Below are positions 32,714-43,803 of a stretch of 64,000 bases of DNA, one piece after another. The notes below the pieces were generated by a model. That model saw only the letters and a program-made list of their open reading frames with translations, was not told the DNA's origin and searched no databases. The translations under genes and the position numbers were made by a program. Source of the DNA: JBFXCS01 sp050181915 (GTDB lineage: Bacteria; Actinomycetota; Thermoleophilia; Miltoncostaeales; Miltoncostaeaceae); NCBI GenBank assembly GCA_050181915.1, contig JBFXCS010000001.1:620001-684000 (forward strand). The letters run 5' to 3'. Position 1 is the first letter of the stretch. The number at the start of each line of letters is the position of its first letter.

Positions 32714-33807
32714 CCGCGGCGGCACCCGTCCCGGCGATCCGGGCGGAGATCGGCGGCGCGCGCTTCCCCGTGTACCTGGGCCCGGGCCTGGCGGCGGCGG
32801 TCGGTCCGCTGTGGGCGGAGCGGGCGGCCGGCCCGTCCGTGCTGCTCGTCTCGGACGGCAACGTCTCCGCCCTGGCGGCGCGGGTGGCCTCCTCCGCGCA
32901 GGCCGCCGGCCTGCGCGTCATCCCGGCGGAGGTCGCGCCGGGAGAGGGGTCCAAGACCCTGGCCGAGGTCGAGCGCCTCACCCGCCTCGCGGCGCGCGAG
33001 GGGCTGCGCCGGGGCGACGCCGTGGTCGCGGTCGGGGGCGGCGTGGTCGGCGACCTGGCGGGCTTCGTGGCCGCGTCGTACCAGCGCGGGGTGCGCCTCG
33101 TGCACGTGCCCACCACCCTCCTGGCGATGGTCGACTCGGCGATCGGCGGCAAGACGGGCGTCGACCTGCCCGAGGGCAAGAACTACGTCGGCGCGATCTG
33201 GCAGCCGGACCTGGTGGTGATGGACGTCGACGCCCTCGACACCCTGCCGGCGCGGGAGCTGTCGTGCGGCTTCGCCGAGGTGGTCAAGTACGGCCTGCTG
33301 GAGGGCCCGGAGCTGTTCGAGCGGGTGGAGGCGTGGCCGGCGCTGCCCGGGCCGGCCGACGAGCTGGCCGGCCTGATCCGCCACTGCGTCGCCCACAAGC
33401 TGGCGGTCGTGGCCCGGGACGAGCGCGACCTCGGCCTGCGCGCCTCCCTCAACCTCGGCCACACCGTCGGGCACGGCATCGAGGCGGCCGGCGGCTACGA
33501 GCGCTACCGGCACGGCGAGGCCATCTCCCTGGGCCTGCTCGCCGCGCTGAGGCTGTCGGAGGGCGCGGTCGGGCTCGACGCCTCCTGGCGGCCGCGCACC
33601 GAGGCCGTCCTGGCCCGCCACGCCCTGCCCACCAGGCTCGACCCGGACGTGCCGACGGCCGAGATCCTGGAGGCGATGGGGCGCGACAAGAAGGCCGACG
33701 CGACCGCCCTCAACATGGTGGCGATCGGCGCGCCCGGCGACGTCCGGCTGCGGGTCGACCCGCCGCGCGACGCGATCGTGGCGGCCATCGAGGAGCTGCG
33801 CGGATGA
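32710..33807 (+). CDS. aroB: 3-dehydroquinate synthase
   Basis: NAD- and metal-dependent cyclisation of DAHP to 3-dehydroquinate. 365 residues; GEGSKTL near the 80s, the nucleotide-binding GGGVVGDLAGF segment, the PTTLLAMVDSAIGGKTGVD core and the metal-ligand region NLGHTVGHGIE with later HGEAIS. It overlaps aroK and aroQ by four bases each (ATGA), so the enzymes are made in a coupled fashion. Confidence 0.96.
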   Translation: MTAAAPVPAIRAEIGGARFPVYLGPGLAAAVGPLWAERAAGPSVLLVSDGNVSALAARVASSAQAAGLRVIPAEVAPGEGSKTLAEVERLTRLAAREGLRRGDAVVAVGGGVVGDLAGFVAASYQRGVRLVHVPTTLLAMVDSAIGGKTGVDLPEGKNYVGAIWQPDLVVMDVDALDTLPARELSCGFAEVVKYGLLEGPELFERVEAWPALPGPADELAGLIRHCVAHKLAVVARDERDLGLRASLNLGHTVGHGIEAAGGYERYRHGEAISLGLLAALRLSEGAVGLDASWRPRTEAVLARHALPTRLDPDVPTAEILEAMGRDKKADATALNMVAIGAPGDVRLRVDPPRDAIVAAIEELRG

Positions 33808-34241
33808 GCGCCCGCATCGCCCTGCTGCACGGCCCCAACCTCAACATGCTGGGCCGCCGGCCGTCGCAGCACTACGGCACCCTCACCCTGGCCGAGCTCG
33901 AGGGGCGGGTCGCCGCCTGGGGCGCCGAGCGCGGCATGGACGTGACGCCGTTCCAGACCAACCACGAGGGCGCGTTCCTCGAGCACGTCCACGGCCTCGC
34001 CGGCCGGGTGGACGGGGCGATCGTCAACCCGGGCGCCTGGACCCACTACCAGTGGTCGATCCGCGACGCGCTCGAGCTGCTGGGCGCCCCCTTCGTCGAG
34101 GTGCACCTCTCCGACATCGAGGCGCGCGAGCCGCACCGGCGCATCTCGGTGGTGCGGGACATCGCCGCCGCCGCCGTGTGGGGCAAGGGCCCCGACGGCT
34201 ACCGCGACGCCCTCGACCGACTGAAGGAGCTGATCGGATGA
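33804..34241 (+). CDS. aroQ: 3-dehydroquinate dehydratase, type II
   Basis: Dehydrates 3-dehydroquinate to 3-dehydroshikimate. 145 residues, the usual dodecamer-forming small enzyme. The LHGPNLNMLG opening, catalytic Tyr in the HYGT motif near residue 24, QTNHEG, NPGAWTHYQWSIRDAL and the catalytic-His EVHLSDI segment are complete. It overlaps aroB and pepP by four bases. Confidence 0.96.
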   Translation: MSARIALLHGPNLNMLGRRPSQHYGTLTLAELEGRVAAWGAERGMDVTPFQTNHEGAFLEHVHGLAGRVDGAIVNPGAWTHYQWSIRDALELLGAPFVEVHLSDIEAREPHRRISVVRDIAAAAVWGKGPDGYRDALDRLKELIG

Positions 34242-35338
34242 GCGCCGAGGAGACGCGACAGGAGCGCCTGCTGGCGGTGCTGGCCGAGCGCGGGCTGGGG
34301 GCGCTGCTCGTCACCGAGCAGTCGAACGTCCGCTACCTCACCGGCTACGTGGGCTCGAACGGCATCGCGCTGATCGGCGTCGGCGGGCGCATGCTGCTCA
34401 CCGACTCGCGCTACGCGGTCAGCGCCCGCGACCAGGTGCGCGGCGCGGAGGTGGTGATCGGCTCGCGCGACCTGCTGGCCGACGTCGCCGCGGCGCTGCC
34501 CGACGTCGCGGACGGCGGGCGCATCGGCGTGGAGGCCGACAGCCTCACGCTCACCCGGCACGCCCGCCTGGTGGAGCGGCTCGGCGGCGTGGCGCCGGAG
34601 CCCACCGGCGGCATCGTGGAGACGCTGCGCGAGGTGAAGGACGCCGCCGAGGTGGACGCCATCCGCCGGGCCGCCGCCGTCGTCGACCGGGCGCTGGCCC
34701 GGGTGCTGGAGCAGGGCCTGGTGGGGCGCAGCGAGCGGGAGGTGGCCTTCGCCCTCCACGGGGCGGTGCTGGAGGAGGGGGGCGAGGGCCTCAGCTTCGA
34801 CACGATCGTCGCCGCCGGCCCGCGCGGCGCGCGACCCCACGCGGTGCCCGGCGGCGAGCCGATCCCGCCCGACACCCTGGTCGTCATCGACATGGGCGCC
34901 GTCGTCGACGGCTACTGCTCGGACATGACCCGCACCGTCGCCACCGGGCCGCTGCCGCCGAAGCTGGAGGAGATCTACGAGGTGTGCCTGCGCGCCCAGG
35001 AGGCCGCCGTCGCGGCGGCGCGGGCGGGCGTGGGCGCCGCCGAGCTCGACGGCGTGGCGCGGGCGGTCATCACCGAGGCGGGCTTCGGCGACGCCTTCGG
35101 CCACGGCCTGGGGCACGGCGTGGGCATGGCCATCCACGAGCGGCCGGGCGTGCGGCCCGAGAGCGATGCGACGCTCGCGACCGGCATGGCCGTCACGATC
35201 GAGCCGGGCATCTACCTGGAGGGCGTCGGCGGCGTCCGCATCGAGGATCTGGTCATCATCACCGACGAGGGGTGCGAGGTCCTGTCGCGCACGCCGAAGG
35301 AACTGCGAACGGTCGGAAGGGGGAGTGGGGCCGAGTGA
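34238..35338 (+). CDS. pepP: M24 family Xaa-Pro aminopeptidase/dipeptidase
   Basis: 366 residues, pita-bread fold. A creatinase-type N-terminal domain (1-125, with VTEQSNVRYLTGY) precedes the metallopeptidase domain, whose five metal ligands are visible in IDMGAVVDGYCSDMTRT (two Asp), FGHGLGHGVG (His), TIEPGIY (Glu) and RIEDLV (Glu). It cleaves N-terminal residues before proline. In Actinobacteria this gene regularly sits between aroQ and efp, as here, with GTGA coupling to efp. Confidence 0.93.
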   Translation: MSAEETRQERLLAVLAERGLGALLVTEQSNVRYLTGYVGSNGIALIGVGGRMLLTDSRYAVSARDQVRGAEVVIGSRDLLADVAAALPDVADGGRIGVEADSLTLTRHARLVERLGGVAPEPTGGIVETLREVKDAAEVDAIRRAAAVVDRALARVLEQGLVGRSEREVAFALHGAVLEEGGEGLSFDTIVAAGPRGARPHAVPGGEPIPPDTLVVIDMGAVVDGYCSDMTRTVATGPLPPKLEEIYEVCLRAQEAAVAAARAGVGAAELDGVARAVITEAGFGDAFGHGLGHGVGMAIHERPGVRPESDATLATGMAVTIEPGIYLEGVGGVRIEDLVIITDEGCEVLSRTPKELRTVGRGSGAE

Positions 35339-35889
35339 TCACCACGAACGATCTGAAGAACGGGTACGTGCTCGACATCGACGGCGAGCTGGTGAGCGTC
35401 GTCTCGTTCCAGCACGTCAAGCCGGGCAAGGGCGGCGCCTTCGTCCGCACCAAGCTGAAGAGCCTGACGAGCGGCGCGGTGGTCGACCGCACCTTCCGGG
35501 CCGGCGAGAAGGTGGAGCGCGTCACCACCGAGAGCCGCACCATGCAGTTCCTCTACGCCGACGGCGAGCAGCTGCACCTGATGGACAACGCGACCTACGA
35601 GCAGATCGCCGTGCCGGCCGCGAGCGTCGAGGGCGCCGACCTGCTGGCGCCCAACACCGACGTCCAGGTGCTGTTCGTGCGCGACGCGCCGGTCAAGATC
35701 GACCTGCCGACCTTCGTCGAGCTCACCGTCACGCGCACCGACCCGGGCGTGAAGGGCGACACGGTCTCGAACGTGACCAAGCCCGCCGAGCTCGAGACGG
35801 GGGCGACGGTGGACGTCCCGCTGTTCGTCAACGAGGGCGACCGCCTGCGCATCGACACCCGTACCCGCGCCTACTCCGCTCGGGCGTAG
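35335..35889 (+). CDS. efp: Elongation factor P
   Basis: Rescues ribosomes stalled at polyproline. 184 residues, three beta-barrel (KOW/S1-like) domains. The tip loop carries the usual lysine in HVKPGKGGAF near residue 32, and the signature of the third domain ends in GDRLRIDTRTRAY. No EpmA/EpmB modification genes are in the window. GTG 35335 overlaps the pepP stop; a purine-rich GGAAGGGGGAG precedes it and may boost initiation. Confidence 0.96.
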   Translation: MITTNDLKNGYVLDIDGELVSVVSFQHVKPGKGGAFVRTKLKSLTSGAVVDRTFRAGEKVERVTTESRTMQFLYADGEQLHLMDNATYEQIAVPAASVEGADLLAPNTDVQVLFVRDAPVKIDLPTFVELTVTRTDPGVKGDTVSNVTKPAELETGATVDVPLFVNEGDRLRIDTRTRAYSARA

Positions 35890-35946
35890 GCTGACCGCGG
35901 TCCGCGCGGTGCCTGCGCGCACCCCCTCACCAGCGAAGGGAGATAC

Positions 35947-37715
35947 GTGACGCCCCCACCCGACCTCGTCGGCTACGTCGACGCGACCCTGCGGGACCTG
36001 GCCCCACTCCCGTGGGGCACGACCGTCGGGACCGACGACCTGGCGGCGGCCGCCGCCGCCCTCTCGGAGGTCGGGGCGCGCGTGCTCGAGGTGCTCGACG
36101 CGCGCTGCGCCCGCGCGGCTCTGGACGCCCGCTCCGAGAGCCCCTGGGACCGCCTGCGCGCCGTGCTGCGCGAGAGCGGCGGCACCCCGGTGGGCCTGGT
36201 GGTGGGCGCCCGGAACCTGTGGGGCGACCGGCCCCTGGCGGCCGACATCGTGCGCCGGTTCGTGCTGTGCGCGGTCGACAGCGGCGCGAGCCGCATCCGC
36301 GCCACCGACCCGCTCAACGACGCGAGCGCGATGGAGGCGCTCGCACGGGCCTGCGAGGAGGCCGCGGCCGACTTCGTGCCCACCCTCATCGTGGGCGCGG
36401 TGCCCGCGTCCACCGACGCCCGCTGGCTCGAGGAGGCGCGCGCCCTGGCGGCCCTCCCCGGCGCCGGCACGATCTGCGTGTCGGACGGCGCGGGTCACCT
36501 CGCGCCCGCGGCGCTGGGGGCGCTCGTGCGCGAGGTGGGCGAGGTGACCGGCCTGCCGGTCGAGGTGCAGGTGCAGGCGCCCGGCGGGCTGGCCCCGCTG
36601 TCGGCGACCTCGGCGGTGCTCGGCGGCGCCGCCGCCGTCCAGGCGTCGGCCGGCCCGGTGGCGCTGGTGTCCGCGCGGCCGTCGGCCGAGACCCTGCGCG
36701 CCGCGCTCGTCGGCGGCGGGGCCGAGTTCGACTGCCAGGCCGCGGCGATCGACCGGGCCGCCCGGGTGGTCGGCCCGATGCTGCCCGCCGGCCGGCTGCG
36801 CCAGGCCGCGGCCGCCGTCTTCGGGCCCGCGGTGGCGGTGCCGCCCGCGCTCGAGGCCGGGCTGGTGTCGCGCCTCGGCCGCCTCGGCCTGTCGCGCAGC
36901 CTGGTGGCCGTGGCCGGGGAGTCGGTGGCGGTGGCCCGCGAGATCGGCTCGGCCACCCTGGCCTACCCGCTGGGCGCCGCCATCCTGGCCCAGGCCGCGC
37001 GGCACGTGATCGAGGGGCGCCGCTGGGCCGGCATCGAGCCGGAGCTGGTGGACGTGGCCCTGGGCCGCGCCGGGCGCCTGCGCGGCCCGGTGGCCGACGA
37101 GGTGCTCGATGCGGCCCAGGAGGCCGACGCCGGCCCGCCGCCGGTGCGCGACCTCGCCACGGTCGCCGAGGAGGTCCCGCAGGGCCTGTCCGAGGAGGAC
37201 CTCGTGCTGTGGGGCATGTTCGCCGAGGGCACCGAGCCGGTGGTCGCGCGACGGCGCTCCCTGGGCGCCGAGGCGGCCAACCGGCCCGGTCAGCCGACCA
37301 TCGATCGCGAGCTCCTGGAGACGCTGGTCGATGTGGTCGAGGCGTCCGAGGAGGCCGAGGTCAGCGTGGAGGTCTCGGGCGCCCGGGTCACGGTGCGCCG
37401 GGCGGTCGCCGGCCCGGCCGAGCCGGGCGCGGCGGGCGGATCGGGAGGGGGCGGGGCGGCCGCCGAGGACGACGGCCTGACCACGGTCACCAGCCCGATG
37501 GTCGGCACCTTCTACCGCCGTCCGGCGCCGGATCAGCCGCCGTTCGTCGAGGAGGGCACCCGGGTCGATCCCGGCGACGTGCTCTGCCTGATGGAGGCGA
37601 TGAAGCTCTTCAACGAGATCGTGGCCGAGGAGGGCGGCATCGTGCGTCAGATCCTGCTCGATGACGGCCAGGCGGCCGAGTTCGGCCAGGTGCTCTTCAA
37701 GCTCGAGCCGCTGTC

Positions 37716-37719
<4 letters not shown>
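35947..37719 (+). CDS. Biotin carrier protein fused to a degenerate OadA/PycB-type carboxyltransferase
   Basis: 590 residues in the accB position. Residues ~10-260 align with the OadA/pyruvate-carboxylase carboxyltransferase barrel (DATLRD at 12-17, SPWDRLRA, then the NLWGDRPLA and DPLND segments). The usual IKDMAG has become VSDGAG (S179 for the carboxylated Lys), and the metal-binding HSH pair has become VQVQ (Q208, Q210). Residues ~270-430 match the PYC_OADA linker domain. A Gly/Ala linker leads to an intact biotinyl domain with K553 in the EAMKL motif. It is probably a structural or scaffold subunit that carries biotin for AccC but is not itself a transferase. GTG 35947 follows GAAGGGAG; the stop overlaps accC (ATGA). 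Confidence 0.85.
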
Positions 37720-39504
<1,785 letters not shown>

Positions 39505-39508
<4 letters not shown>

Positions 39509-39693
39509 GCGCCGACCCGGAGGGCGCGGCCCTCGAGGCCGCCGCGGCGCGGCTCGACGAGATCGCGCGGCGCATCGGCGAGGGCGATCTGCCGGCCGAG
39601 GAGGTGCGCGCCCTGGGCGACGAGGCCCTGCGCCTGAGCGGCGAGATCACCGAGCGGCTCGGGCGGGTGCTGCGCGCGGCCGAGGCGGACTAG
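39505..39693 (+). CDS. xseB: Exodeoxyribonuclease VII small subunit-like protein
   Basis: 62 residues in two helices with the XseB pattern: LEAAAARLDEIARRIGEGDLP, then EEVRALGDEALRLSGEITERL. XseB associates with XseA to form exonuclease VII. The large subunit is not in the window. The GTG start overlaps the nusB stop (GTGA). Because short coiled-coil proteins look alike, another helical protein remains possible. Confidence 0.75.
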
Positions 39694-39696
39694 CCC

Positions 39697-40125
39697 GTGG
39701 CGCGGGCGGACGACCTCCTCGATCCGCGGGTGCAGGTGGTGGTGGTGCCGCCGAGCGACCCCGCGGCGGCCGGGCACGCCGAGCTGCAGGGGGTGGGCAG
39801 CGGCGAGGACACGACGGAGATGCCCGAGCTCGCCCGGCGTGCCTGGCTCACCCAGGACGAGCCGATCCGCGGCGCCGAGCTCGAGACCCTGGGCCTGACG
39901 ATCGCGACCGGCCATCCGGAGCTCTCGCTCGTCAACGTGCCGACCGCCTTCATCGAGAACGGCGTCCGGCTGCTCAAGGAGCTGGGCACGTACGTGCTGG
40001 CCGGCGGGAGCCTGAACGACGGCGATTTCCTCCAGATGCGCCACGATCTGCCTCACCTCGTCGGCGCCATGTCGAGTCGGAACGACGATGGTCAGGAAAT
40101 AATCAGGATCGTGCTATTGGCCTGA
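39697..40125 (+). CDS. Uncharacterised 142-residue protein
   Basis: No family recognised. It is soluble and mixed alpha/beta, with a segment ELSLVNVPTAFIENGVRLL in the middle and a C-terminal YVLAGGSLNDGDFLQMRHDL. It opens three bases after the xseB-like stop with GTG, so it probably ends the accB-accC-nusB-xseB operon. The last codons are relatively AT-rich. Confidence 0.55.
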   Translation: MARADDLLDPRVQVVVVPPSDPAAAGHAELQGVGSGEDTTEMPELARRAWLTQDEPIRGAELETLGLTIATGHPELSLVNVPTAFIENGVRLLKELGTYVLAGGSLNDGDFLQMRHDLPHLVGAMSSRNDDGQEIIRIVLLA

Positions 40126-40140
40126 CGGCATCGGTCGGGG

Positions 40141-40152
40141 TAGGTTCGCGCG
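40141..40152 (+). promoter_or_regulatory. -10 box of the large secreted protein gene, leaderless start
   Basis: TAGGTT (40141-40146) is six bases before GTG 40153. Confidence 0.45.
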
Positions 40153-43100
40153 GTGCACCGGCGCACCGGGATCCCCCTGCTGGCCCTGTTCCTCGCGGCG
40201 ATGCTGTGCGCCGTGCCGCTGGCGTCGGCGAAGGTGCTGCGCTCGCCCGGCCTGAAGGGCGGCCAGGCCAAGGCGGTGGCGACCAAGCCGCCCACGGCGC
40301 CGGCCCCCTCCCAGCTGGCCGGCAACGGCACCGAGCCCGACGTGGTGGTCGACGAGGCGGGCACGTCCCACATCGTCTGGAACGAGCCGCACGACGACGG
40401 CACGCCTGACGTGACCGTGTACTGCCGGGTGCCGCGCGGCTCCACCGCGTGCGACGCGGTGTCGCGCCTGGTGCCGCCCGGCGCCGACCAGTACGCGGAC
40501 GACTCGGAGGGCCCGCAGGTCGTCGCGGTGAACGACTCGGTGGTGGTGCTGTCGCACCGCTACCCGCAGCAGGTGCGCAAGCCGGTCGAGGACACATCCG
40601 AGGACGACAACACGCTGTACATGTGGACCTCGGACGACGGCGGGTCCACGTTCACCGGCCCCGGGATCGTGGGCAACGCGAACATCGGCGGCGACGTCGG
40701 CGTGTTCGGCCCCGCCGACGCGCCGGTCCTGGGCGTGATCACGGGCGTGGTGACCGGCGGGACGACCTTCACGGCGATCCGCGGCGGCAGGTACACGCCC
40801 TCCGGGGCGAAGGTGGCCGACGGCGACTTCGTCGACGGACGGGTCGCGGTGCTGAACGGGCAGCCGGTGATCTCGTACCAGGGCATCGACCTGCAGAGCT
40901 TCGTGCGGCGCTGGTCGGGCCAGGGCGACGTGTCCGACCCCGGCACGTGGAACGCGCCGGAGCCGGTGCCGGGGCGCGACATCCGGATCGCCGCCGCCGG
41001 CGGCAAGCTGTACGCGGCGACGGTGGAGGGGGTGAACCGCTCGCTCGTGCTGCGGGACCTGACCGGCGGCGGGGCGCCGGTGACCCTGGCGCGCGAGGGG
41101 ACCAGCAGCGTGCTGTCCCTGATCGGCGAGCCGGACGGCGGTGCGGTGGCCGTGTGGCGGGGCGCGCTCCAGGGGCTCCCCGAGGGGATCTGGCGCGCCA
41201 CCGTCGACTCCGACGGGCGGCTGGTGTCGCAGCCAAACCTGGTGAGCGCGACGGGCGGCCTGTGGCTCGCGGCGGACGCGACCTTCGACGGCGGCGGCGT
41301 GGCGGTCGTGGACGGCGGCGACGGCAGGATCCTGCTGTCGGCGTTCGGGAACTCGGGCCCGACGGGGCAGGTGGGGCTCGGGGGGAAGGCCGGGCCGCCG
41401 CTGCCGCCCGACGTCGCCGTCTCCTGCAACCAGGTGAAGATCGGCGCGGCGGCGGTGCGGATCCCGGATACGGACACCTGCTTCCTGCCCGGCAAGACGG
41501 GCGGGGCGCGGGTGAGCGAGGGCCCGATCCGGCTGAACGGGCTGGACATCATCCCGTCGGCCGGGGTCCAGATCCAGGTGGATCCGCGGGCGAAGACGCT
41601 GCGCAGCACGGGCACCGTGAGCGTGGTGCTGCGCGCTCCCGGCATCCCGGACATCACGCTGTTCACCGGGGTGCTGAACGTGAGCCTGTCCGGCAAGAGG
41701 GTGGGCTCGGACCTGCTGCCGGACATCTCGGAGTCGCTCGCGAAGCCGAAGCTGCTGGGCTTCCCGATCCGCGGCGGCATCGTGCCGAAGATCGCGGCGA
41801 ACGGCGCCGTGACGATCGCGATCGACCTGGAGTTCCCGGTCGGGCTGGGCAGCGTGCGGGGGAACGCGGTGATCCGGGCGAACAACGAGCGGGGCCTGGT
41901 CGTCGATTCGCTGTTGATCAAGGCGGACAACATCCCCCTGGGCCCGGCGACGCTGCGGCGGCTGCAGGTCGAGTACAAGGCGCAGGGCGGCACGTCGGTG
42001 GGGGACTGCCTGAGGCCGCCGGGCTCGGGGGCGTCGGCGGCGCCGGACGAGTGGGCGGGCGTGTTCGAGCTCCAGCTGCCGCCGCCGCAGAACGGCCCCG
42101 GCCTGTGCGGCTCGATCCGGTTCGGCGCGGGGCAGTTCCGCGCCGCCACCTTCCGGCTCGATCTGCCGCCGCCGGGCATCCCGGTGTTCCCGGGCGTCGC
42201 GATCACATCGCTCAGCGGCGGGCTGTCGCTGGACCCCCGGGAGGTCACCGCGGGGGTGCGAGTGGTCGCGCTCGGCACCGGAGGATCGGGCGCCGTGACG
42301 TTGGACGGCAGCCTGACCGCCCGTCTCACCACGCCCGTGGTGCTGCGGGGAGGAGCGGTCGTGTCGGTGGCGGGCTTCCGGGTCGGGAACGGCGACTTCA
42401 CCATCAGCACCGACGGATACGTCCGCCTGAGGGTGCAGACCGGCTTCGACCTCGACGTCCTCCGGGCGAACGTCGCCATCGAGGGCTTCGTCGACGCCCC
42501 GCGCCGCGAGTTCTCGGTGTCCGGCAAGGGCGACGTGTGCGCGGTGGAGGTGTGCGTGAGCGGAGAGGTGGTCGTGTCCACGAAGGGGCTCGCCGTGTGC
42601 GGACCCGAGATCAGCCTGCCGCCGCCCCTTCCGGATCCGCCCGCCGGCGGTGGGCTCCGCTGGGGCGAGACGCTGCCCGAGCTCTGGTTCGGTGAGTGTC
42701 AGATGTCGGACTACACGGTCACCGACACGCGCACCCAGGCCCGGGAGCAGCAGCTCACCGAGGGCGGGTACACGGTCGTCGGCAGTCCCCGCTTCGCGAC
42801 CATCAAGGTCACCGGAACCTCGCGCGTTCCCGACGTCGATCTCGTCGCCCCCGACGGAACGGTGGTCACGCCGGCCAACGCCTACCCGCAGGAGGCGGCG
42901 AGGGCGCTGTACCTGCTCGTGCCGAACCCGGCCGCCGGTCGCTGGACGGTGCGGATGCGGGCCGGCAGCGACACGATCGCCGAGGTGGCGGGCTCGCACT
43001 CGGTGACGGGGGCGACGGCGCGGGGCGTGCGCGTGACGGGCAAGGGCCGCGCGCCCCGGACCCTGCGCTACTCGGCGACGATCGGCCCGGACCAGGGGAT

Positions 43101-43560
43101 CGTGCTCGTCGAGCGGGGCCCGGCCGGCACCCGCGTGATCGGCCGCGCGCGCAAGGGCTCCCACACCCTGCGCTTCACGCCGGCGCCCGGGCCCGGTGGC
43201 CGGCGCGAGATCGTCGCCCTGGCCGAGCAGGGCGACTGGGTGCGGTCCGAGACCGTGGTCGGCTCCTACGTGGCGCCGCCGCCGGCACGGCCGGGGCGCG
43301 CCGCCGGCCTGCGGATCCGGCGGGCGGGGCGCAACCTGTCGGTGACCTGGAAACCGGGCGCGAACGCCGCCCGTCAGCGCGTCGTGGCCACCCTGCCGGG
43401 CGGCCGGCTCGAATCGATGCTGCTCGGCGCGCGCGCCCGGCGGGTCACGATCCGCAACGTCGCGCGCTCCACGCGGGCGACCGTCACGGTGACGACCATC
43501 GCCACCGACGGCCGCGCCTCACGCGCCGCCCGGGCGTCGATCAAGGCCGCCCGCGGCTGA
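40153..43560 (+). CDS. Large secreted multi-domain protein (1135 residues)
   Basis: A Sec signal peptide is clear (basic HRRT head, hydrophobic core, LASA-K cleavage near residue 26). Residues ~50-420 are repeat-like beta structure with one Asp-box-like WTSDDGGSTF segment near residue 158, suggesting a beta-propeller. Residues ~430-840 are a long beta-rich region without a known motif and with several Cys pairs. Residues ~880-970 look like a pre-peptidase or beta-sandwich module, and residues ~1045-1135 like a fibronectin type III domain with a basic end. No sortase motif or C-terminal membrane anchor is visible, so it is probably released or surface-bound. The function is unknown. Confidence 0.75.
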   Translation: MHRRTGIPLLALFLAAMLCAVPLASAKVLRSPGLKGGQAKAVATKPPTAPAPSQLAGNGTEPDVVVDEAGTSHIVWNEPHDDGTPDVTVYCRVPRGSTACDAVSRLVPPGADQYADDSEGPQVVAVNDSVVVLSHRYPQQVRKPVEDTSEDDNTLYMWTSDDGGSTFTGPGIVGNANIGGDVGVFGPADAPVLGVITGVVTGGTTFTAIRGGRYTPSGAKVADGDFVDGRVAVLNGQPVISYQGIDLQSFVRRWSGQGDVSDPGTWNAPEPVPGRDIRIAAAGGKLYAATVEGVNRSLVLRDLTGGGAPVTLAREGTSSVLSLIGEPDGGAVAVWRGALQGLPEGIWRATVDSDGRLVSQPNLVSATGGLWLAADATFDGGGVAVVDGGDGRILLSAFGNSGPTGQVGLGGKAGPPLPPDVAVSCNQVKIGAAAVRIPDTDTCFLPGKTGGARVSEGPIRLNGLDIIPSAGVQIQVDPRAKTLRSTGTVSVVLRAPGIPDITLFTGVLNVSLSGKRVGSDLLPDISESLAKPKLLGFPIRGGIVPKIAANGAVTIAIDLEFPVGLGSVRGNAVIRANNERGLVVDSLLIKADNIPLGPATLRRLQVEYKAQGGTSVGDCLRPPGSGASAAPDEWAGVFELQLPPPQNGPGLCGSIRFGAGQFRAATFRLDLPPPGIPVFPGVAITSLSGGLSLDPREVTAGVRVVALGTGGSGAVTLDGSLTARLTTPVVLRGGAVVSVAGFRVGNGDFTISTDGYVRLRVQTGFDLDVLRANVAIEGFVDAPRREFSVSGKGDVCAVEVCVSGEVVVSTKGLAVCGPEISLPPPLPDPPAGGGLRWGETLPELWFGECQMSDYTVTDTRTQAREQQLTEGGYTVVGSPRFATIKVTGTSRVPDVDLVAPDGTVVTPANAYPQEAARALYLLVPNPAAGRWTVRMRAGSDTIAEVAGSHSVTGATARGVRVTGKGRAPRTLRYSATIGPDQGIVLVERGPAGTRVIGRARKGSHTLRFTPAPGPGGRREIVALAEQGDWVRSETVVGSYVAPPPARPGRAAGLRIRRAGRNLSVTWKPGANAARQRVVATLPGGRLESMLLGARARRVTIRNVARSTRATVTVTTIATDGRASRAARASIKAARG

Positions 43561-43686
43561 CCCCGGGGGGGCGGGACGACGCCGAGCGGCGGGGCCGAGC
43601 GCTCGAACGGCTGATCGGCCCTCGACGCCACGAGCCGTCGGCCGCTTCCTCCGTCGCCGATGCCACGGCGGTCGCGCTGCCCTTTT

Positions 43687-43721
43687 GGTCAATTGGCCGC
43701 GTACTCCGTGGCCAATTGACC
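43687..43721. promoter_or_regulatory. AT-rich inverted repeat, candidate double operator
   Basis: GGTCAATTGGCC (43687-43698) and GGCCAATTGACC (43710-43721) are perfect inverted copies separated by 11 bases. Each is itself near-palindromic around CAATTG. Their centres are 23 bp apart, about two helical turns. It lies between the secreted-protein gene and the next gene and stands out in base composition. Confidence 0.5.
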
Positions 43722-43803
43722 GAACCGACCACGGCGCCCTTCCGACACGAAGACGGCACGGACAGGTGTCGAGGCGTGATGCCCCACGCGCGATCCTCAC
43801 GCC

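Noticed and set aside
40114..43164. Long minus-strand open frame opposite the secreted protein (1016 codons)
   Set aside because: His/Arg/Asp-rich shadow typical of high-GC antisense. The plus strand has a signal peptide, a promoter and domain-like sequence.
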